Assembly (NCBI GenBank): GCA_014859895.1 | Contig: JACZKS010000181.1 | Location: 1 to 61,502 of the forward strand | Reading direction: 5' to 3' | DNA from: Rhodospirillales bacterium | Lineage (GTDB): Bacteria > Pseudomonadota > Alphaproteobacteria > Rhodospirillales > Shumkoniaceae | Length of the DNA: 61,502 nucleotides | Part shown: positions 17,150 to 25,669 of the stretch, piece by piece | How the letters are laid out: each line of letters opens with the position of its first letter | Position numbering within the stretch: the first letter of the stretch is position 1 | Made by a program: the position numbers and the translations under genes | Notes under the pieces: model-generated | Database searches by the model: none | Told to the model about the DNA's origin: nothing | Seen by the model: only the letters and a program-made list of their open reading frames with translations

Positions 17150-17178
17150 CCGCGGGCGGCAGCGTCGCCTGCGGTTTC
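17150..17178 (+). terminator. hairpin after the NPC-peptide gene, weak terminator or attenuator
   Basis: CCGCGGGCG (17150-17158) can pair with CGCCTGCGG (17166-17174) with one mismatch and a 7-base loop, followed by only TTTCC. It lies 43 bases after the peptide stop and 78 before the next gene's ATG, so it could lower expression of the downstream gene relative to the peptide. Confidence 0.4.
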
Positions 17179-17256
17179 CATTGGGAAAGGGTGGCGCGGC
17201 GCCGCCCCGCCCCCGACATAAGGACAAGGAACGGACGCCGCCAAAGGACAGCGACG

Positions 17257-17973
17257 ATGCGCGATCTCAGCGATCATCCCCGCGACCGGCTCGAACGGAT
17301 GGCCGAGGCCGGCCTCGAAATCCTCGAATGCTACCGGGTGCTGGGCAAATCCGACGCCAACGTGGTCGGCGAGATCCTGCGCGGCCAGGACACCTTCTTC
17401 GAATGGGACCACTACCCCAAGGGCGACGTCTACGACTGGGAAACTCACGCCCAGTACTACTATCACGCCCATCCGGTCGAGGAGCGGGAAGGCGAGCACG
17501 GCCATTTCCACTGCTTCCTGCGGCCCAAAGGCATGCCGGCGGGCATGAAGCCGGCCACCCTGCCTGGCGCCGTGCCGCCCGACGACCCCGACGACGCGCT
17601 CTGCCACCTGGTGGCGATTTCCATGGACCGGGCCGGCCAACCCATCCGCCTCTTCACCACCAACCGCTGGGTCACCGGCGAAACCTGGTACGTGGCCCCC
17701 GATGTCGCCCGCCTGCTCGACCGTTTCCGCATGGACCTTGCCTATCCGTCGTGGCCGGTCAACATCTGGATCTCGGCGATGGTCCGACTGTTCCAGCCGC
17801 AGATCGAAACCCTGCTCGCCCAGCGCGACGCCGCCGTCGCCGACTGGCAGGCCCGCCATCCCGGCGCCGACGTCTTCGAGGACCGGGCGCTGGAAGTGAC
17901 CTCGACGGTCGACATCTCGGTCGAGGACCAGATCGTGGCGGTGAACGCCGCGCTGAAGGCGGTCGCCGCCTGA
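17257..17973 (+). CDS. conserved hypothetical protein with His-rich HGHFH segment
   Basis: A 238-residue soluble protein without signal peptide or membrane segment. A conserved-looking core reads LGKSDANVVGEILRG, WDHYPKGDVYDWETHAQYY and then a His-rich stretch YHAHP...EHGHFHCF near residues 70-90 that could bind metal; further on are TTNRWVTGETWY and YPSWPVNIW. It resembles a family of alphaproteobacterial proteins of unknown function (possibly DUF6969; not verified). The ATG at 17257 follows ACAGCGACG with a weak ribosome-binding site. It lies 149 bases downstream of the NPC-peptide gene on the same strand and is convergent with the nuclease gene. Function unknown; metal binding is a guess from the histidines. 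Confidence 0.7.
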   Translation: MRDLSDHPRDRLERMAEAGLEILECYRVLGKSDANVVGEILRGQDTFFEWDHYPKGDVYDWETHAQYYYHAHPVEEREGEHGHFHCFLRPKGMPAGMKPATLPGAVPPDDPDDALCHLVAISMDRAGQPIRLFTTNRWVTGETWYVAPDVARLLDRFRMDLAYPSWPVNIWISAMVRLFQPQIETLLAQRDAAVADWQARHPGADVFEDRALEVTSTVDISVEDQIVAVNAALKAVAA

Positions 17974-17980
17974 AGTTCCG

Positions 17981-18775
17981 TCACCGCCCCGCCAGCACCT
18001 CGATCTGCTCGGGATGGGTCGCCTCGATCATTGGCCCGTTCCAGGACTTGATCCAGCCGCGCACGCGGACTTGCGCCCCCTCCAGCGTCAGCGGGTCGAG
18101 GCCAGCGGCGACGAAGGAAGCCAGGCGGTTGGCCTCGATCGTCACCGTGAAGTCCTCCCGCCAGTCCTTGGCGAAGTTGAGGAACACGCGGTCGCGCACG
18201 CGGGCCGCCCTGAACACTCTCGCCTCGACGATCTGAAAGGTGCCCTCGTCGCGCTTGACCGTTTCGGCTGTGCGCAGCCGATAGAAGGAATGGCCCCAGA
18301 TCCCCCGCCCCTCACTCCGCGCCGCCTCCTCGCGGGCAACCATCTCGGCGGCCAGCGTCCGGTTGTCGGGGAAGGTGTAGACCCGGGCCAGGCCGCGGCT
18401 CAGCATTTCCCCCTGTACCCAGGTGTCGGCGTCGACGAACAGATGGGCCAGCGCCCGGCGGTGGCGGTCCATGCGGGCGCCGCCGTAGGCCAGGCGGACG
18501 GTGCGCCCCTTGGTCAGATCGATGAGCGCCTGGCGGGCGGTTTCGGCCAGCGGCCATTCGACGAAGCCGGGGCGGCCCAGCGGCAGTTTGGGCGCCTGGA
18601 GGCCGACCAGACGGACCTCGCGGCCGTCGTCAAGCCGCACGGTGTCGCCGTCGATCACCTCGACGACGGCGCCCGACCCTGCCGCTTCCAGCCGCCCCTC
18701 GATGTCGGCGGCGCCAGCCCATCCTGGCACGACGGCCAGGACAAGGACCAGGCGCAGCCAGGGCGGGCAGTCCAT
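17981..18775 (-). CDS. exported thermonuclease-family (SNase-like) protein
   Basis: A 264-residue protein with a signal peptide (PWLRLVLVLAVVPGWAGAA) and a staphylococcal-nuclease-like OB fold: VVEVIDGDTVRLDDGREVRLVGLQ near residue 38 contains the DGDT calcium/catalytic site and the RLxGxxxP strand. Later segments include RRALAHLFVD, GLARVYTF and EEAARSEGRGIWG, all typical. A C-terminal extension of about 90 residues (RVFLNFAKDWREDFTV) resembles an extra OB-like domain seen in alphaproteobacterial members. It starts 7 bases after the cydX stop on the same strand, so it may be transcribed with the cyd operon. Nuclease activity is inferred. Confidence 0.82.
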   Translation of the reverse strand: MDCPPWLRLVLVLAVVPGWAGAADIEGRLEAAGSGAVVEVIDGDTVRLDDGREVRLVGLQAPKLPLGRPGFVEWPLAETARQALIDLTKGRTVRLAYGGARMDRHRRALAHLFVDADTWVQGEMLSRGLARVYTFPDNRTLAAEMVAREEAARSEGRGIWGHSFYRLRTAETVKRDEGTFQIVEARVFRAARVRDRVFLNFAKDWREDFTVTIEANRLASFVAAGLDPLTLEGAQVRVRGWIKSWNGPMIEATHPEQIEVLAGR

Positions 18776-18782
18776 CGGCCGG

Positions 18783-18887
18783 TTATTGGCCGCCGGTGTC
18801 GTCGGCGTCGAGTTCCATCCACATGGCGTTGAGGATGGCCAGCACGACGATGAACCCCAGTCCCAGAACCCACGCGAAATACCACAT
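18783..18887 (-). CDS. cydX: cytochrome bd oxidase small subunit CydX
   Basis: A 34-residue single-helix protein too short for routine gene calling. It begins MWYFAWVLGLGFIVVLAIL, which is the CydX signature (MWYFAWxLG), and ends MWMELDADDTGGQ. CydX binds the CydAB complex and stabilises its hemes. GGAGGCC lies about 6 bases upstream of the ATG at 18887. It follows cydB by 13 bases, which is the canonical order. Confidence 0.93.
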   Translation of the reverse strand: MWYFAWVLGLGFIVVLAILNAMWMELDADDTGGQ

Positions 18888-18900
18888 GGCCTTGGCCTCC

Positions 18901-20046
18901 TCAGTAGGTTCCGCTCGGGTTGCCCTCGACGTATTCGGCCGTGACCTTGCCCCGCAACACGCGGAACACCCACGACGTGTAGGCGAGGATGATCGGCATG
19001 AAAATGACGGTCGCGACCAGCATGATAAACAGGGTCAGATGGCTGGAGGACGAGTCCCACACCGTCAGGCTGCTGCCGGGATCGGTGCTGGAGGGCAGCA
19101 GGAACGGGAACATGCTCACTCCCACCGTGCCGACGATGCCGGCGACGCCGATGGCACTGGCCACGAACGCCGCCCCCGGCCGCCTCATTTTCAGCAGCAC
19201 CACGGCCAGAACGGCGCCGACAATGCCCATTGCCGGAACCGCCATCGCCGCCGGCCAGATGCCATAGTTGGTGAGCCAGCCGCCGGTCCTGACCAGGACC
19301 TCCTTGCCCAGCGGGTTGGAGGGCCCGTCGTTGATCGAGGCCGCCGCGAAGGCGTAGCCGTCGATGCCATAGGCGACCCACACTCCGGCGGCGGCGAACA
19401 GCGCCACCATCAGCGGCGCCGCCAGCATCGCCGCCCGCGCCCCGCGGGCGCCGATGACCCCCTCGGTTTTGAGCGCGATGAAGACGCCGCCGTGCATCAC
19501 CAGCATGGCGACGCTGATCACCCCGCAAAGCAGGGCGAACGGATTGAGCAGGTCGAAGAAGCCGCCCGTATAGGTGACGCGCAGCGTATCGTCGAAGGCG
19601 AACGGCACGCCCTGCAGGACGTTGCCGACCGCCACCCCGAAGATGAGGGCCGGCACCACCCCGCCGACGGTGAGCGCGCCGTCCCATACATTGCGCCATC
19701 CCGTGGACGGCAGCTTGCCCCGGAACTTGAAGCCGACGGGGCGCAGGATGAGCGCCACCAGCACCAGGAACATGGCGATGTAGAAGCCCGAGAAGCTGAC
19801 CGCGTAGAGCGGCGGCCAAGCCGCGAAGATGGCGCCGCCGCCCAGGATGAACCACACCTGGTTGCCCTCCCACACCGGGCCCAGGCAATTGATGAGCACC
19901 CGCCGCTCGGTGTCGGTCCGCCCGACCACCGGCAGCAGCGTCGCCACGCCCAGGTCGAAGCCGTCCATGATGGCAAAGCCGATGAGCAGCACGCCGAGGA
20001 GTATCCACCACAGGACGCGCAGGGTTTCGTAGTCCAGGAAAATCAT
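18901..20046 (-). CDS. cydB: cytochrome bd quinol oxidase subunit II
   Basis: A 381-residue membrane protein of the bd oxidase. It begins [18 protein letters not shown] and has the typical segments [39 protein letters not shown] near residue 60, and a C-terminal [26 protein letters not shown]. About nine transmembrane segments are expected. CydB packs against CydA, which holds the hemes. The start at 20046 is chosen because it matches the family N terminus; the frame is open far upstream through the antisense of cydA. The gap to cydA is 14 bases. Confidence 0.96.
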   Translation of the reverse strand: MIFLDYETLRVLWWILLGVLLIGFAIMDGFDLGVATLLPVVGRTDTERRVLINCLGPVWEGNQVWFILGGGAIFAAWPPLYAVSFSGFYIAMFLVLVALILRPVGFKFRGKLPSTGWRNVWDGALTVGGVVPALIFGVAVGNVLQGVPFAFDDTLRVTYTGGFFDLLNPFALLCGVISVAMLVMHGGVFIALKTEGVIGARGARAAMLAAPLMVALFAAAGVWVAYGIDGYAFAAASINDGPSNPLGKEVLVRTGGWLTNYGIWPAAMAVPAMGIVGAVLAVVLLKMRRPGAAFVASAIGVAGIVGTVGVSMFPFLLPSSTDPGSSLTVWDSSSSHLTLFIMLVATVIFMPIILAYTSWVFRVLRGKVTAEYVEGNPSGTY

Positions 20047-20060
20047 GGCTCCCTCCCCCT

Positions 20061-21611
20061 CTATGCGGCCAGCTCGGCCCGGGGCGCCGGATGCTCGCCA
20101 TAGGGCCCGATGCGCGCGTACTTGACCATCAGGAAGACGTCGACGACGGCCAGCGCCGAATAGAACACGATGAAGCCGACCAGGCTTAAGGACACCATGC
20201 CGGCCGAGACCCCCGAGACCCCGGCGAAGGTCGGCAGGATGCCCTCGATCGCCCACGGCTGGCGCCCGTATTCGGCGACGATCCAGCCGAGTTCCGACGA
20301 TATCCACGGCAACGGCAGGCTGAAAAGCGCGAGCCTCAGGAACCAGCGATGGCGCTCGAACCGCCGCCTGGCCGACAGGTAAAAGGCGAAGGCGAAGAAG
20401 GCGATGAAGTAGAAGCCCAATCCCACCATGATCCGGAACGACCAGAACAGCGGCGCCACATTGGGCACCGTATCCCACGCCGCCGCCCGGATCTGCTCGT
20501 CGGTGGCGTTCTCCACGTCGTCGGTGTGGCGCTTGAGCAGCAGGCCGTAGCCCAGGGTGTCCGACGTCGCTTCCAGGAGATCGCGGGCCTCGGCGTTGGT
20601 GGGGTCGGCGCGCAGCTCGCGCAGGGCGGTATAGGCCAGGATGCCGGTACGCACCTTGCCTTCCGCCCGCTGCACCAACTCGTTGATGCCGGGCACTTCC
20701 CTGCTGATCGAGCGCGTCGCGATCAGCCCCAGCATCCACGGGATCTTGATCTCGTAATGGGTGGTGCGATTGTCGCGGTCGGGCAGTCCGAAGACGGTGA
20801 AGGCGGCGGGCGCCTTCTCGGTCTCCCACATGCCCTCGATGGCGGCGATCTTCATCTTCTGGTGCTCGGTCGCGGTGTAGCCGCTCTCGTCGCCGAGCAC
20901 GACGACGGAAAGCGCCGAGGCCAGGCCGAAGCTGGCGGCCACCGTCATCGATCGCTTGGCGAACGCCGCGTCGCGTCCACGAAGAAGGTAATAGGCGCTG
21001 ATCGCCATCACGAAGATGGCGCCCGTCACGTAGCCGGCGCCCACCGTGTGGACGAACTTCGACTGCGCCACCGGATTGAAGAAGACGTCGTAGAAATCGG
21101 TCAGCTCCATGCGCATGGTCTGATAGTTGAAATGCGCCCCCACCGGGTTCTGCATCCAGGCGTTGGCGATGAGAATCCACAGCGCCGACAGGTTGGAGCC
21201 GATGGCCACCAGCCAGGTCACCGTCAGGTGGCCAAGCTTCGAGAGCTTGTCCCAGCCGAAGAAGAAGAGGCCGACGAAGGTGGCCTCCAGGAAGAACGCC
21301 ATCAGCCCCTCGACGGCCAGCGGCACCCCGAAGATGTCGCCGACGTATTGCGAGTAGTAGGCCCAGTTGGTGCCGAACTGGAATTCCATGGTGATGCCGG
21401 TGGCGACCCCCATGGCGAAGTTGATGCCGAACAAAAGGCCCCAGAACTTCGTCATGTCGCGCCAGATGGTGCGCCCGGTCATCACGTAGACGCTTTCCAT
21501 GATGGCGACGATGAGGCTCAAGCCCAGCGTCAGCGGCACGAACAGGAAGTGGTAAAGCGCGGTCAACGCGAACTGCAGGCGCGACAGTTCGACCACATCG
21601 AGGTCAAACAT
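20061..21611 (-). CDS. cydA: cytochrome bd quinol oxidase subunit I
   Basis: A 516-residue catalytic subunit that oxidises quinol and reduces oxygen to water. Visible are the heme-ligand histidine in [16 protein letters not shown] near residue 20, the quinol-loop segment [18 protein letters not shown] near residue 255 (with the conserved Lys and Glu), and [16 protein letters not shown] near residue 445. The ATG at 21611 has GGAGGA 8 bases upstream. Its start overlaps cydP by 8 bases. This terminal oxidase usually serves under low oxygen; no clear FNR or ArcA site was found upstream. Confidence 0.97.
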   Translation of the reverse strand: MFDLDVVELSRLQFALTALYHFLFVPLTLGLSLIVAIMESVYVMTGRTIWRDMTKFWGLLFGINFAMGVATGITMEFQFGTNWAYYSQYVGDIFGVPLAVEGLMAFFLEATFVGLFFFGWDKLSKLGHLTVTWLVAIGSNLSALWILIANAWMQNPVGAHFNYQTMRMELTDFYDVFFNPVAQSKFVHTVGAGYVTGAIFVMAISAYYLLRGRDAAFAKRSMTVAASFGLASALSVVVLGDESGYTATEHQKMKIAAIEGMWETEKAPAAFTVFGLPDRDNRTTHYEIKIPWMLGLIATRSISREVPGINELVQRAEGKVRTGILAYTALRELRADPTNAEARDLLEATSDTLGYGLLLKRHTDDVENATDEQIRAAAWDTVPNVAPLFWSFRIMVGLGFYFIAFFAFAFYLSARRRFERHRWFLRLALFSLPLPWISSELGWIVAEYGRQPWAIEGILPTFAGVSGVSAGMVSLSLVGFIVFYSALAVVDVFLMVKYARIGPYGEHPAPRAELAA

Positions 21612-21852
21612 GATGCACGTTCCTCCGGTATTCGGTGGCACGGGAAGGGAAGGCTGGCGAGGAGCGGCCGGGAACGACGGCGGAAGCGGCGCCGAGAATG
21701 GCCCGTTGCATGATCTCGGGCGTCACCTCAAGACGATGGGCGGGGCTGAAGAAGGCGACATAGAGCGCCGCCAGCGCCAGCACCTTGACGACCAGGGCGA
21801 GCGCGATGTCGCGTGCCAGTGGGTGACGCAGACGCATCTTCCGACGGATCAT
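21604..21852 (-). CDS. cydP: cytochrome bd-associated small membrane protein CydP
   Basis: An 82-residue protein (or 77 if started at 21837). It has RHPLARDIALALVVKVLALAALY followed by VAFFSPAHRLEV and PEIMQRAILG, matching the CydP family of small single-span proteins encoded just before cydA in many proteobacteria. The end overlaps cydA by 8 bases. The start is uncertain: GAGGA abuts the ATG at 21852, and CGGA lies close to that at 21837. It is thought to assist bd oxidase assembly or activity. Confidence 0.78.
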   Translation of the reverse strand: MIRRKMRLRHPLARDIALALVVKVLALAALYVAFFSPAHRLEVTPEIMQRAILGAASAVVPGRSSPAFPSRATEYRRNVHHV

Positions 21853-22070
21853 TTCCTCAATAGCCCCCGACCAGGGGTTTCCCGAGTTCCGACGCCGGTC
21901 CATTGCGGCCGGTTGGCTCCAGCATACCCCTTTGATCGGCGGACTCCAGCCCTTTGTCCCGATCCATCGCCCGATTCAGGGCGTGAAAAAGTCGATGCCT
22001 CCCGGATGACCGTCGCCGCCCTGCCGTGCTATGCTGGCCACTTCCATCTGTCCGCAAGGAACGCCCGACC

Positions 22071-23558
22071 ATGAAGATGCCCGTCCCCGATTCCACCGTC
22101 ATCGCCCGTCGCGACGAGATCATCGCGGCGGTCAAGGCGATCGTGCCGGGCGACGGCGTGATCGTGGATGAGGACGCGCTGCGCGTCTATGAATGCGACG
22201 GCCTGACCGCCTACCACCAGTTGCCGCTGATCGTGGTGCTGCCGGAAACCGTGGGCCAGGTGTCGAAGATCCTCAAGTACTGCCATGACGCCGGCGTCAA
22301 GGTGGTGCCGCGCGGAGCCGGCACCTCGCTTTCCGGGGGTGCGCTGCCGGTGGCCGACGGCATTACGCTGGCCATGGGCAAGTTCAACAAGATCCTCGAA
22401 ATCGACTGGGAGAACCGCTGCGTCGTCACCCAGCCCGGCGTCACCAACCTGGCGCTGACCGGCGCCGTGCAGCACAAGGGCTTCTACTACGCGCCCGATC
22501 CGTCGAGCCAGATCGCCTGCTCGATCGGCGGCAACGTCGCCGAGAATGCGGGCGGCGTGCATTGCCTGAAGTACGGGCTGACCACCAACAACCTGCTCGG
22601 CGTCGAGATGGTGCTGATGAACGGCGAAGTGGTGCGCCTGGGCGGCCGCCACATGGACTCCGAGGCCTACGACCTGCTGGGCGTCGCCACCGGCTCGGAA
22701 GGGCTCTTGGGCGTCATCACCGAGGTCACCGTGCGCATCCTCCAAAAGCCGGAAATCGCCCACGCGCTGCTCATCGGCTTTCCCTCCAACGAATCGGCCG
22801 GCGATTGCGTCGCCGCCATCATCTCGGCCGGCATCATCCCGGGCGGCATGGAGATGATGGACCGCCTGGCCACCAAGGCCAGCGAGGACTTCGTGCACGC
22901 CGGCTATCCGCTCGACGTCGAGGCCATCCTGATCGTCGAGCTCGATGGCCCGGGGGCCGAGGTCGCCCACCTGATCGAACGGGTGCGCGACATCGCCGAA
23001 ACCTGTGGCGCCGTCTCGGTCCGGGTCAGCGAGAGCGAGGCCGAGCGGCTCAAGTTCTGGGCCGGCCGCAAGGCCGCCTTCCCGGCGGTGGGGCGCCTGG
23101 CCCCCGATTACTACTGCATGGACGGCACCATCCCGCGCCACCGGCTGGCCGAGGTGCTGTCCGCCATCCGCCAGATGACCGGCCGCTATGGGCTCGACGT
23201 CGCCAACGTCTTCCATGCCGGCGACGGCAACCTGCACCCGCTGATCCTCTATGACGCCAACAATCCCGGCGAGCTGGAAAAGGCCGAGGCCTTCGGCGCT
23301 GACATCCTGACGCTCTGCGTCGAGGTGGGCGGCGTCTTGACCGGCGAGCACGGGGTGGGGGTCGAGAAGCGCGACCTGATGGGAACGATGTTCGACGAAA
23401 CCGACCTCGCCCATCAGGAACGCCTGAAGTGCGCCTTCGACCCGGGCGGCCTGCTCAACCCCGGCAAGGTCTTCCCGACGCTGCACAACTGCGCCGAACT
23501 GGGCCGAGTCCACGTCAAGTCCGGCCAGACGCGGTTCCCGGACATCCCACGGTTCTAG
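22071..23558 (+). CDS. glcD: FAD-linked oxidase, glycolate/D-lactate oxidase type (GlcD-like)
   Basis: A 495-residue flavoprotein of the VAO/PCMH family. The FAD-binding domain shows VVPRGAGTSLSGGALP near residue 85 and YYAPDPSSQIACSIGGNVAENAGG near residue 145; the C-terminal substrate domain shows NVFHAGDGNLHPLILYD near residue 380 and LTGEHGVGVEKRDLM near residue 425. This matches GlcD, which oxidises glycolate to glyoxylate, or related D-2-hydroxyacid dehydrogenases. AAGGA lies 10 bases before the ATG. The usual partners glcE and glcF are not adjacent; a repeat-filled gap follows, so the gene is an orphan here. The substrate is therefore open. Confidence 0.85.
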   Translation: MKMPVPDSTVIARRDEIIAAVKAIVPGDGVIVDEDALRVYECDGLTAYHQLPLIVVLPETVGQVSKILKYCHDAGVKVVPRGAGTSLSGGALPVADGITLAMGKFNKILEIDWENRCVVTQPGVTNLALTGAVQHKGFYYAPDPSSQIACSIGGNVAENAGGVHCLKYGLTTNNLLGVEMVLMNGEVVRLGGRHMDSEAYDLLGVATGSEGLLGVITEVTVRILQKPEIAHALLIGFPSNESAGDCVAAIISAGIIPGGMEMMDRLATKASEDFVHAGYPLDVEAILIVELDGPGAEVAHLIERVRDIAETCGAVSVRVSESEAERLKFWAGRKAAFPAVGRLAPDYYCMDGTIPRHRLAEVLSAIRQMTGRYGLDVANVFHAGDGNLHPLILYDANNPGELEKAEAFGADILTLCVEVGGVLTGEHGVGVEKRDLMGTMFDETDLAHQERLKCAFDPGGLLNPGKVFPTLHNCAELGRVHVKSGQTRFPDIPRF

Positions 23559-23577
23559 GGCCTCCTCGCCCTTCTTC

Positions 23578-23708
23578 CCGTCATGGCCGTGACTTGTTGC
23601 GGCGCCCCTTCCGTCATCCCCGCACTTGTTGCGGGGATCCACGTCTTACTTCTTTCCTCGCGTCGGCCCGAAGGCGTGGATGCCCGGAACAAGTGCGGCC
23701 ATGACGGC
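23578..23708. repeat. nested inverted-repeat element (REP family B)
   Basis: The outer arms CGTCATGGCCG...CTTGTT (from 23579) and AACAAGTGCGGCCATGACG (to 23707) form an imperfect inverted repeat of about 19 bp. Inside is CCGTCATCCCCGCACTTGTT followed by GCGGGGATCCACG, with a further GCGTGGATGCCCGG. The CGTCATCCCCGC...GCGGGGATCC pattern is a widespread alphaproteobacterial intergenic repeat. It lies just after the glcD stop and may end or stabilise its transcript. Confidence 0.6.
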
Positions 23709-23743
23709 TAATGATGAGTTATATCGTTGTTCTAAAAGAATAA

Positions 23744-23788
23744 CCTTATCCTGAGCCGCCGGCGCAGCCGGCGAGTCGAAGGATGGCC
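23744..23788. repeat. REP-like palindrome, family A copy 4
   Basis: CTTATCCTGAG followed by the hairpin CGCCGGCGCAGCCGGCG and AGTCGAAGGATGG. The CTGAG and TCGAAGG boxes match the copies at 7129 and 15587, but the hairpin sequence differs, as is usual for this repeat type. It is located between convergent glcD and the small charged-protein gene. Confidence 0.6.
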
Positions 23789-23798
23789 GCGGGTGGCG

Positions 23799-24137
23799 TT
23801 ACTCGTCGAAGTCGGATTCTCCCCCTTCCTCGAACTGGGGCTCGCCGATCTCGCGCTCGTGTTCGGCGTCGACCTCCACATCCTCCTCGTCGGCGACGGT
23901 CTCGCTGCGGGCCGCCTTGGTCTTTTTCGGCGGCTTGACGCCGGCGGCCGCGGCTTTTTCGGCAACCTCGCGGTCGGCGGCTTCTTTTTCCATGCGCAAC
24001 GCCCTCAGGCGCACCGTCTTGGCCGCCGTCGCCCGCTTGGCCTTCTCGTAGTCGCTGAGACCCTTGGCTTCCCCCGCTTTCGGCTTGGCGAACTGCGCGT
24101 GGGCGCGGCGGCGGGCTTCCTCGGCCTTGTTTTTCAT
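23799..24137 (-). CDS. small highly charged hypothetical protein
   Basis: A 112-residue protein: a basic N-terminal two-thirds (MKNKAEEARRRAHAQFAKPK, YEKAKRATAAKTVRLRALRM) probably helical, a Lys/Ala linker (PPKKTKAARSET), and a strongly acidic tail rich in Glu and Asp (DEEDVEVDAEHEREIGEPQ). No cysteines, no signal peptide. GGAGGA lies 6 bases before the ATG at 24137, so translation is likely. The bipolar charge suggests a nucleic-acid- or protein-binding accessory, but no family was recognised. Confidence 0.7.
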   Translation of the reverse strand: MKNKAEEARRRAHAQFAKPKAGEAKGLSDYEKAKRATAAKTVRLRALRMEKEAADREVAEKAAAAGVKPPKKTKAARSETVADEEDVEVDAEHEREIGEPQFEEGGESDFDE

Positions 24138-24526
24138 GTGGCGGTCCTCCGATTCAGACGGAATGGCGGGGCGCGATAGCGCGCCGATGGCGTTGAAACA
24201 GCGGCGGGCGACCCTTGGGGTCGTCCTGCCGCCGAAAGCGGTTCTGCCGCCGGCACACCGGCTAGCAAGGCAGACGGGAACTGGCGGCACCGGGCTCCCG
24301 GAACCGGCCCCTGCCGGTTCGGCCCCAGCCGATCGCCGCTTGATTGTAACCGATCGCGAACCCCGGAGATACCGGGAATGACGATTCGGCCGTTCACCCC
24401 CCGGTCGCCGGCCCGCATAAGGGTATTTGCCGATACCCGGCGCCGCCGGACCGGGCCTATAGTCGGAGGCGTTGACGCCTTCCGCGGGATCGCGGATGGC
24501 GAAAACTCAATCCATCGGGAGGAACC
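24138..24526. promoter_or_regulatory. 389-base gap with several perfect inverted repeats upstream of the TctC-like gene
   Basis: No gene is seen. Three perfect inverted repeats are present: GAACCGG/CCGGTTC at 24301-24320 with a 6-base loop, GGGTAT/ATACCC at 24421-24438 with a 6-base spacer, and AGGCGT-TG-ACGCCT at 24467-24480. The last two lie 47-106 bases before the TctC-like start and are operator-like. GGGAGGAACC at about 24518 is that gene's ribosome-binding site. Confidence 0.45.
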
Positions 24527-25492
24527 ATGAAGACTTTCAAAAAAATCACAATAACGACGGCGGCCGTGACTCTCGCCGCAACTCTCGGGCTGGCAGTCCC
24601 TGCTTCGGCCGAATTCCCCGATAAGCCGGTAAACTACATCCTCGCTTTCAAGCCGGGTGGCGAATCCGATGTCTCGGCCCGCTTTCAGCAGCCCTTCTTC
24701 AAGAAGATGTTCGGCCGGGAACTGGTGATTTCCTACAAGGACGGCGGCGGCGGCGCGGTCGCCTGGGCTCAGCTCAACGGCATGGCCGGCGACGGCTATA
24801 CCATCATGGGCACCAACCTGCCCCATATCGTGCTGCAGCCGGCCCAAAAGGACGTCGGCTACAAGGCCGAAGAGATGGTCAACATCCACATGTTCCACTA
24901 CACGCCCAGCGCCATCGTGGTGAAGGACGACAGCGAGTTCAAGACGCTCAAGGACTTCATCGACTTCGCGAAGGCCAATCCCGGCAAGATCACCATATCG
25001 GGCACCGGCAAGGGCACCACGTCCCATCTCGTCTCCGTCACCTTCGACAAGATGGCCGGCACCAAGACCACCTATGTGGCGTTCTCCGGCACCGCGCCGG
25101 CGGCCACCGCGCTTCTCGGCGGACAGGTTGCGGCCCAGTGGGGATACCCCACCGTCGCCGCCCAGTATCCCGGCACCCGCATGCTGGCGGTGGCCATGGA
25201 CAAGCGCCATTCCAGCTTCCCCGACGTGCCGACCTTCAAGGAACTGGGTTTTGACCTGGTCGACGGCACCTATCGCGGCATCGCCGTGCCGAAGTCGACG
25301 CCCGAAGCCATGCGCAAGAAGCTGGGCGAGATGTTCGAAGCCATCAACCGCGACCCGGCCTTCATCAAGCAGATGGAAGACGCCGGTTTCGCCATGCTCA
25401 ACGCCCCCTACGGCCCCGAACTCGACAAGTTCATGGCCAAGGCGAAGAAGAACATCCTGGACTCGGCCAAGGAAGCCGGCATCCTCCGATAG
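24527..25492 (+). CDS. tripartite tricarboxylate transporter substrate-binding protein (TctC/Bug family)
   Basis: A 321-residue periplasmic binding protein with signal peptide (ITTAAVTLAATLGLAVPASA). Family features are FPDKPVNYILAFKPGGESDVSAR after the signal, DGGGGAVAWAQLNG, and late FPDVPTFKELGFDLVDGTYRGIAVP. Bug proteins bind dicarboxylates, tricarboxylates or aromatic acids with their gamma-carboxylate-binding loop; the ligand cannot be predicted. No tctA or tctB membrane genes are nearby, so it is an orphan binding protein that may share a distant permease or act as a sensor. A strong terminator follows. Confidence 0.9.
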   Translation: MKTFKKITITTAAVTLAATLGLAVPASAEFPDKPVNYILAFKPGGESDVSARFQQPFFKKMFGRELVISYKDGGGGAVAWAQLNGMAGDGYTIMGTNLPHIVLQPAQKDVGYKAEEMVNIHMFHYTPSAIVVKDDSEFKTLKDFIDFAKANPGKITISGTGKGTTSHLVSVTFDKMAGTKTTYVAFSGTAPAATALLGGQVAAQWGYPTVAAQYPGTRMLAVAMDKRHSSFPDVPTFKELGFDLVDGTYRGIAVPKSTPEAMRKKLGEMFEAINRDPAFIKQMEDAGFAMLNAPYGPELDKFMAKAKKNILDSAKEAGILR

Positions 25493-25518
25493 ACGCCGCC
25501 TTTCCTCGTATTCCTTGG

Positions 25519-25551
25519 ACGCCCGCGCCGGCCTTAGGCGCGGGCGTTCGC
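25519..25551 (+). terminator. strong hairpin terminator after the TctC-like gene
   Basis: ACGCCCGCGCC (25519-25529) pairs perfectly with GGCGCGGGCGT (25537-25547) across a 7-base loop, 27 bases after the stop codon. The T tract is poor (TCGCATTTCC), so termination may be partial. Confidence 0.6.
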
Positions 25552-25669
25552 ATTTCCGCGGCAACCCGCAATTTGCAGCGCCAGGTTTCGGCGCGCCCGC
25601 CGTGTAACCTTCCTGGATCGTGGTTTTGCCGGCGCGCGGACGCGCCCGGCACCCAGGGAGGTTTCAGCG

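Noticed and set aside
17981-20101. Single 706-codon frame spanning the nuclease, cydX and part of cydB
   Set aside because: Only its last 264 codons are coding; the rest is the wrong frame of cydX and cydB, so there is no fusion protein.
21853-22070. FNR- or ArcA-type oxygen-control site before the cyd operon
   Set aside because: Only isolated TTGAT-like half-sites were seen, without the second half at the right spacing.
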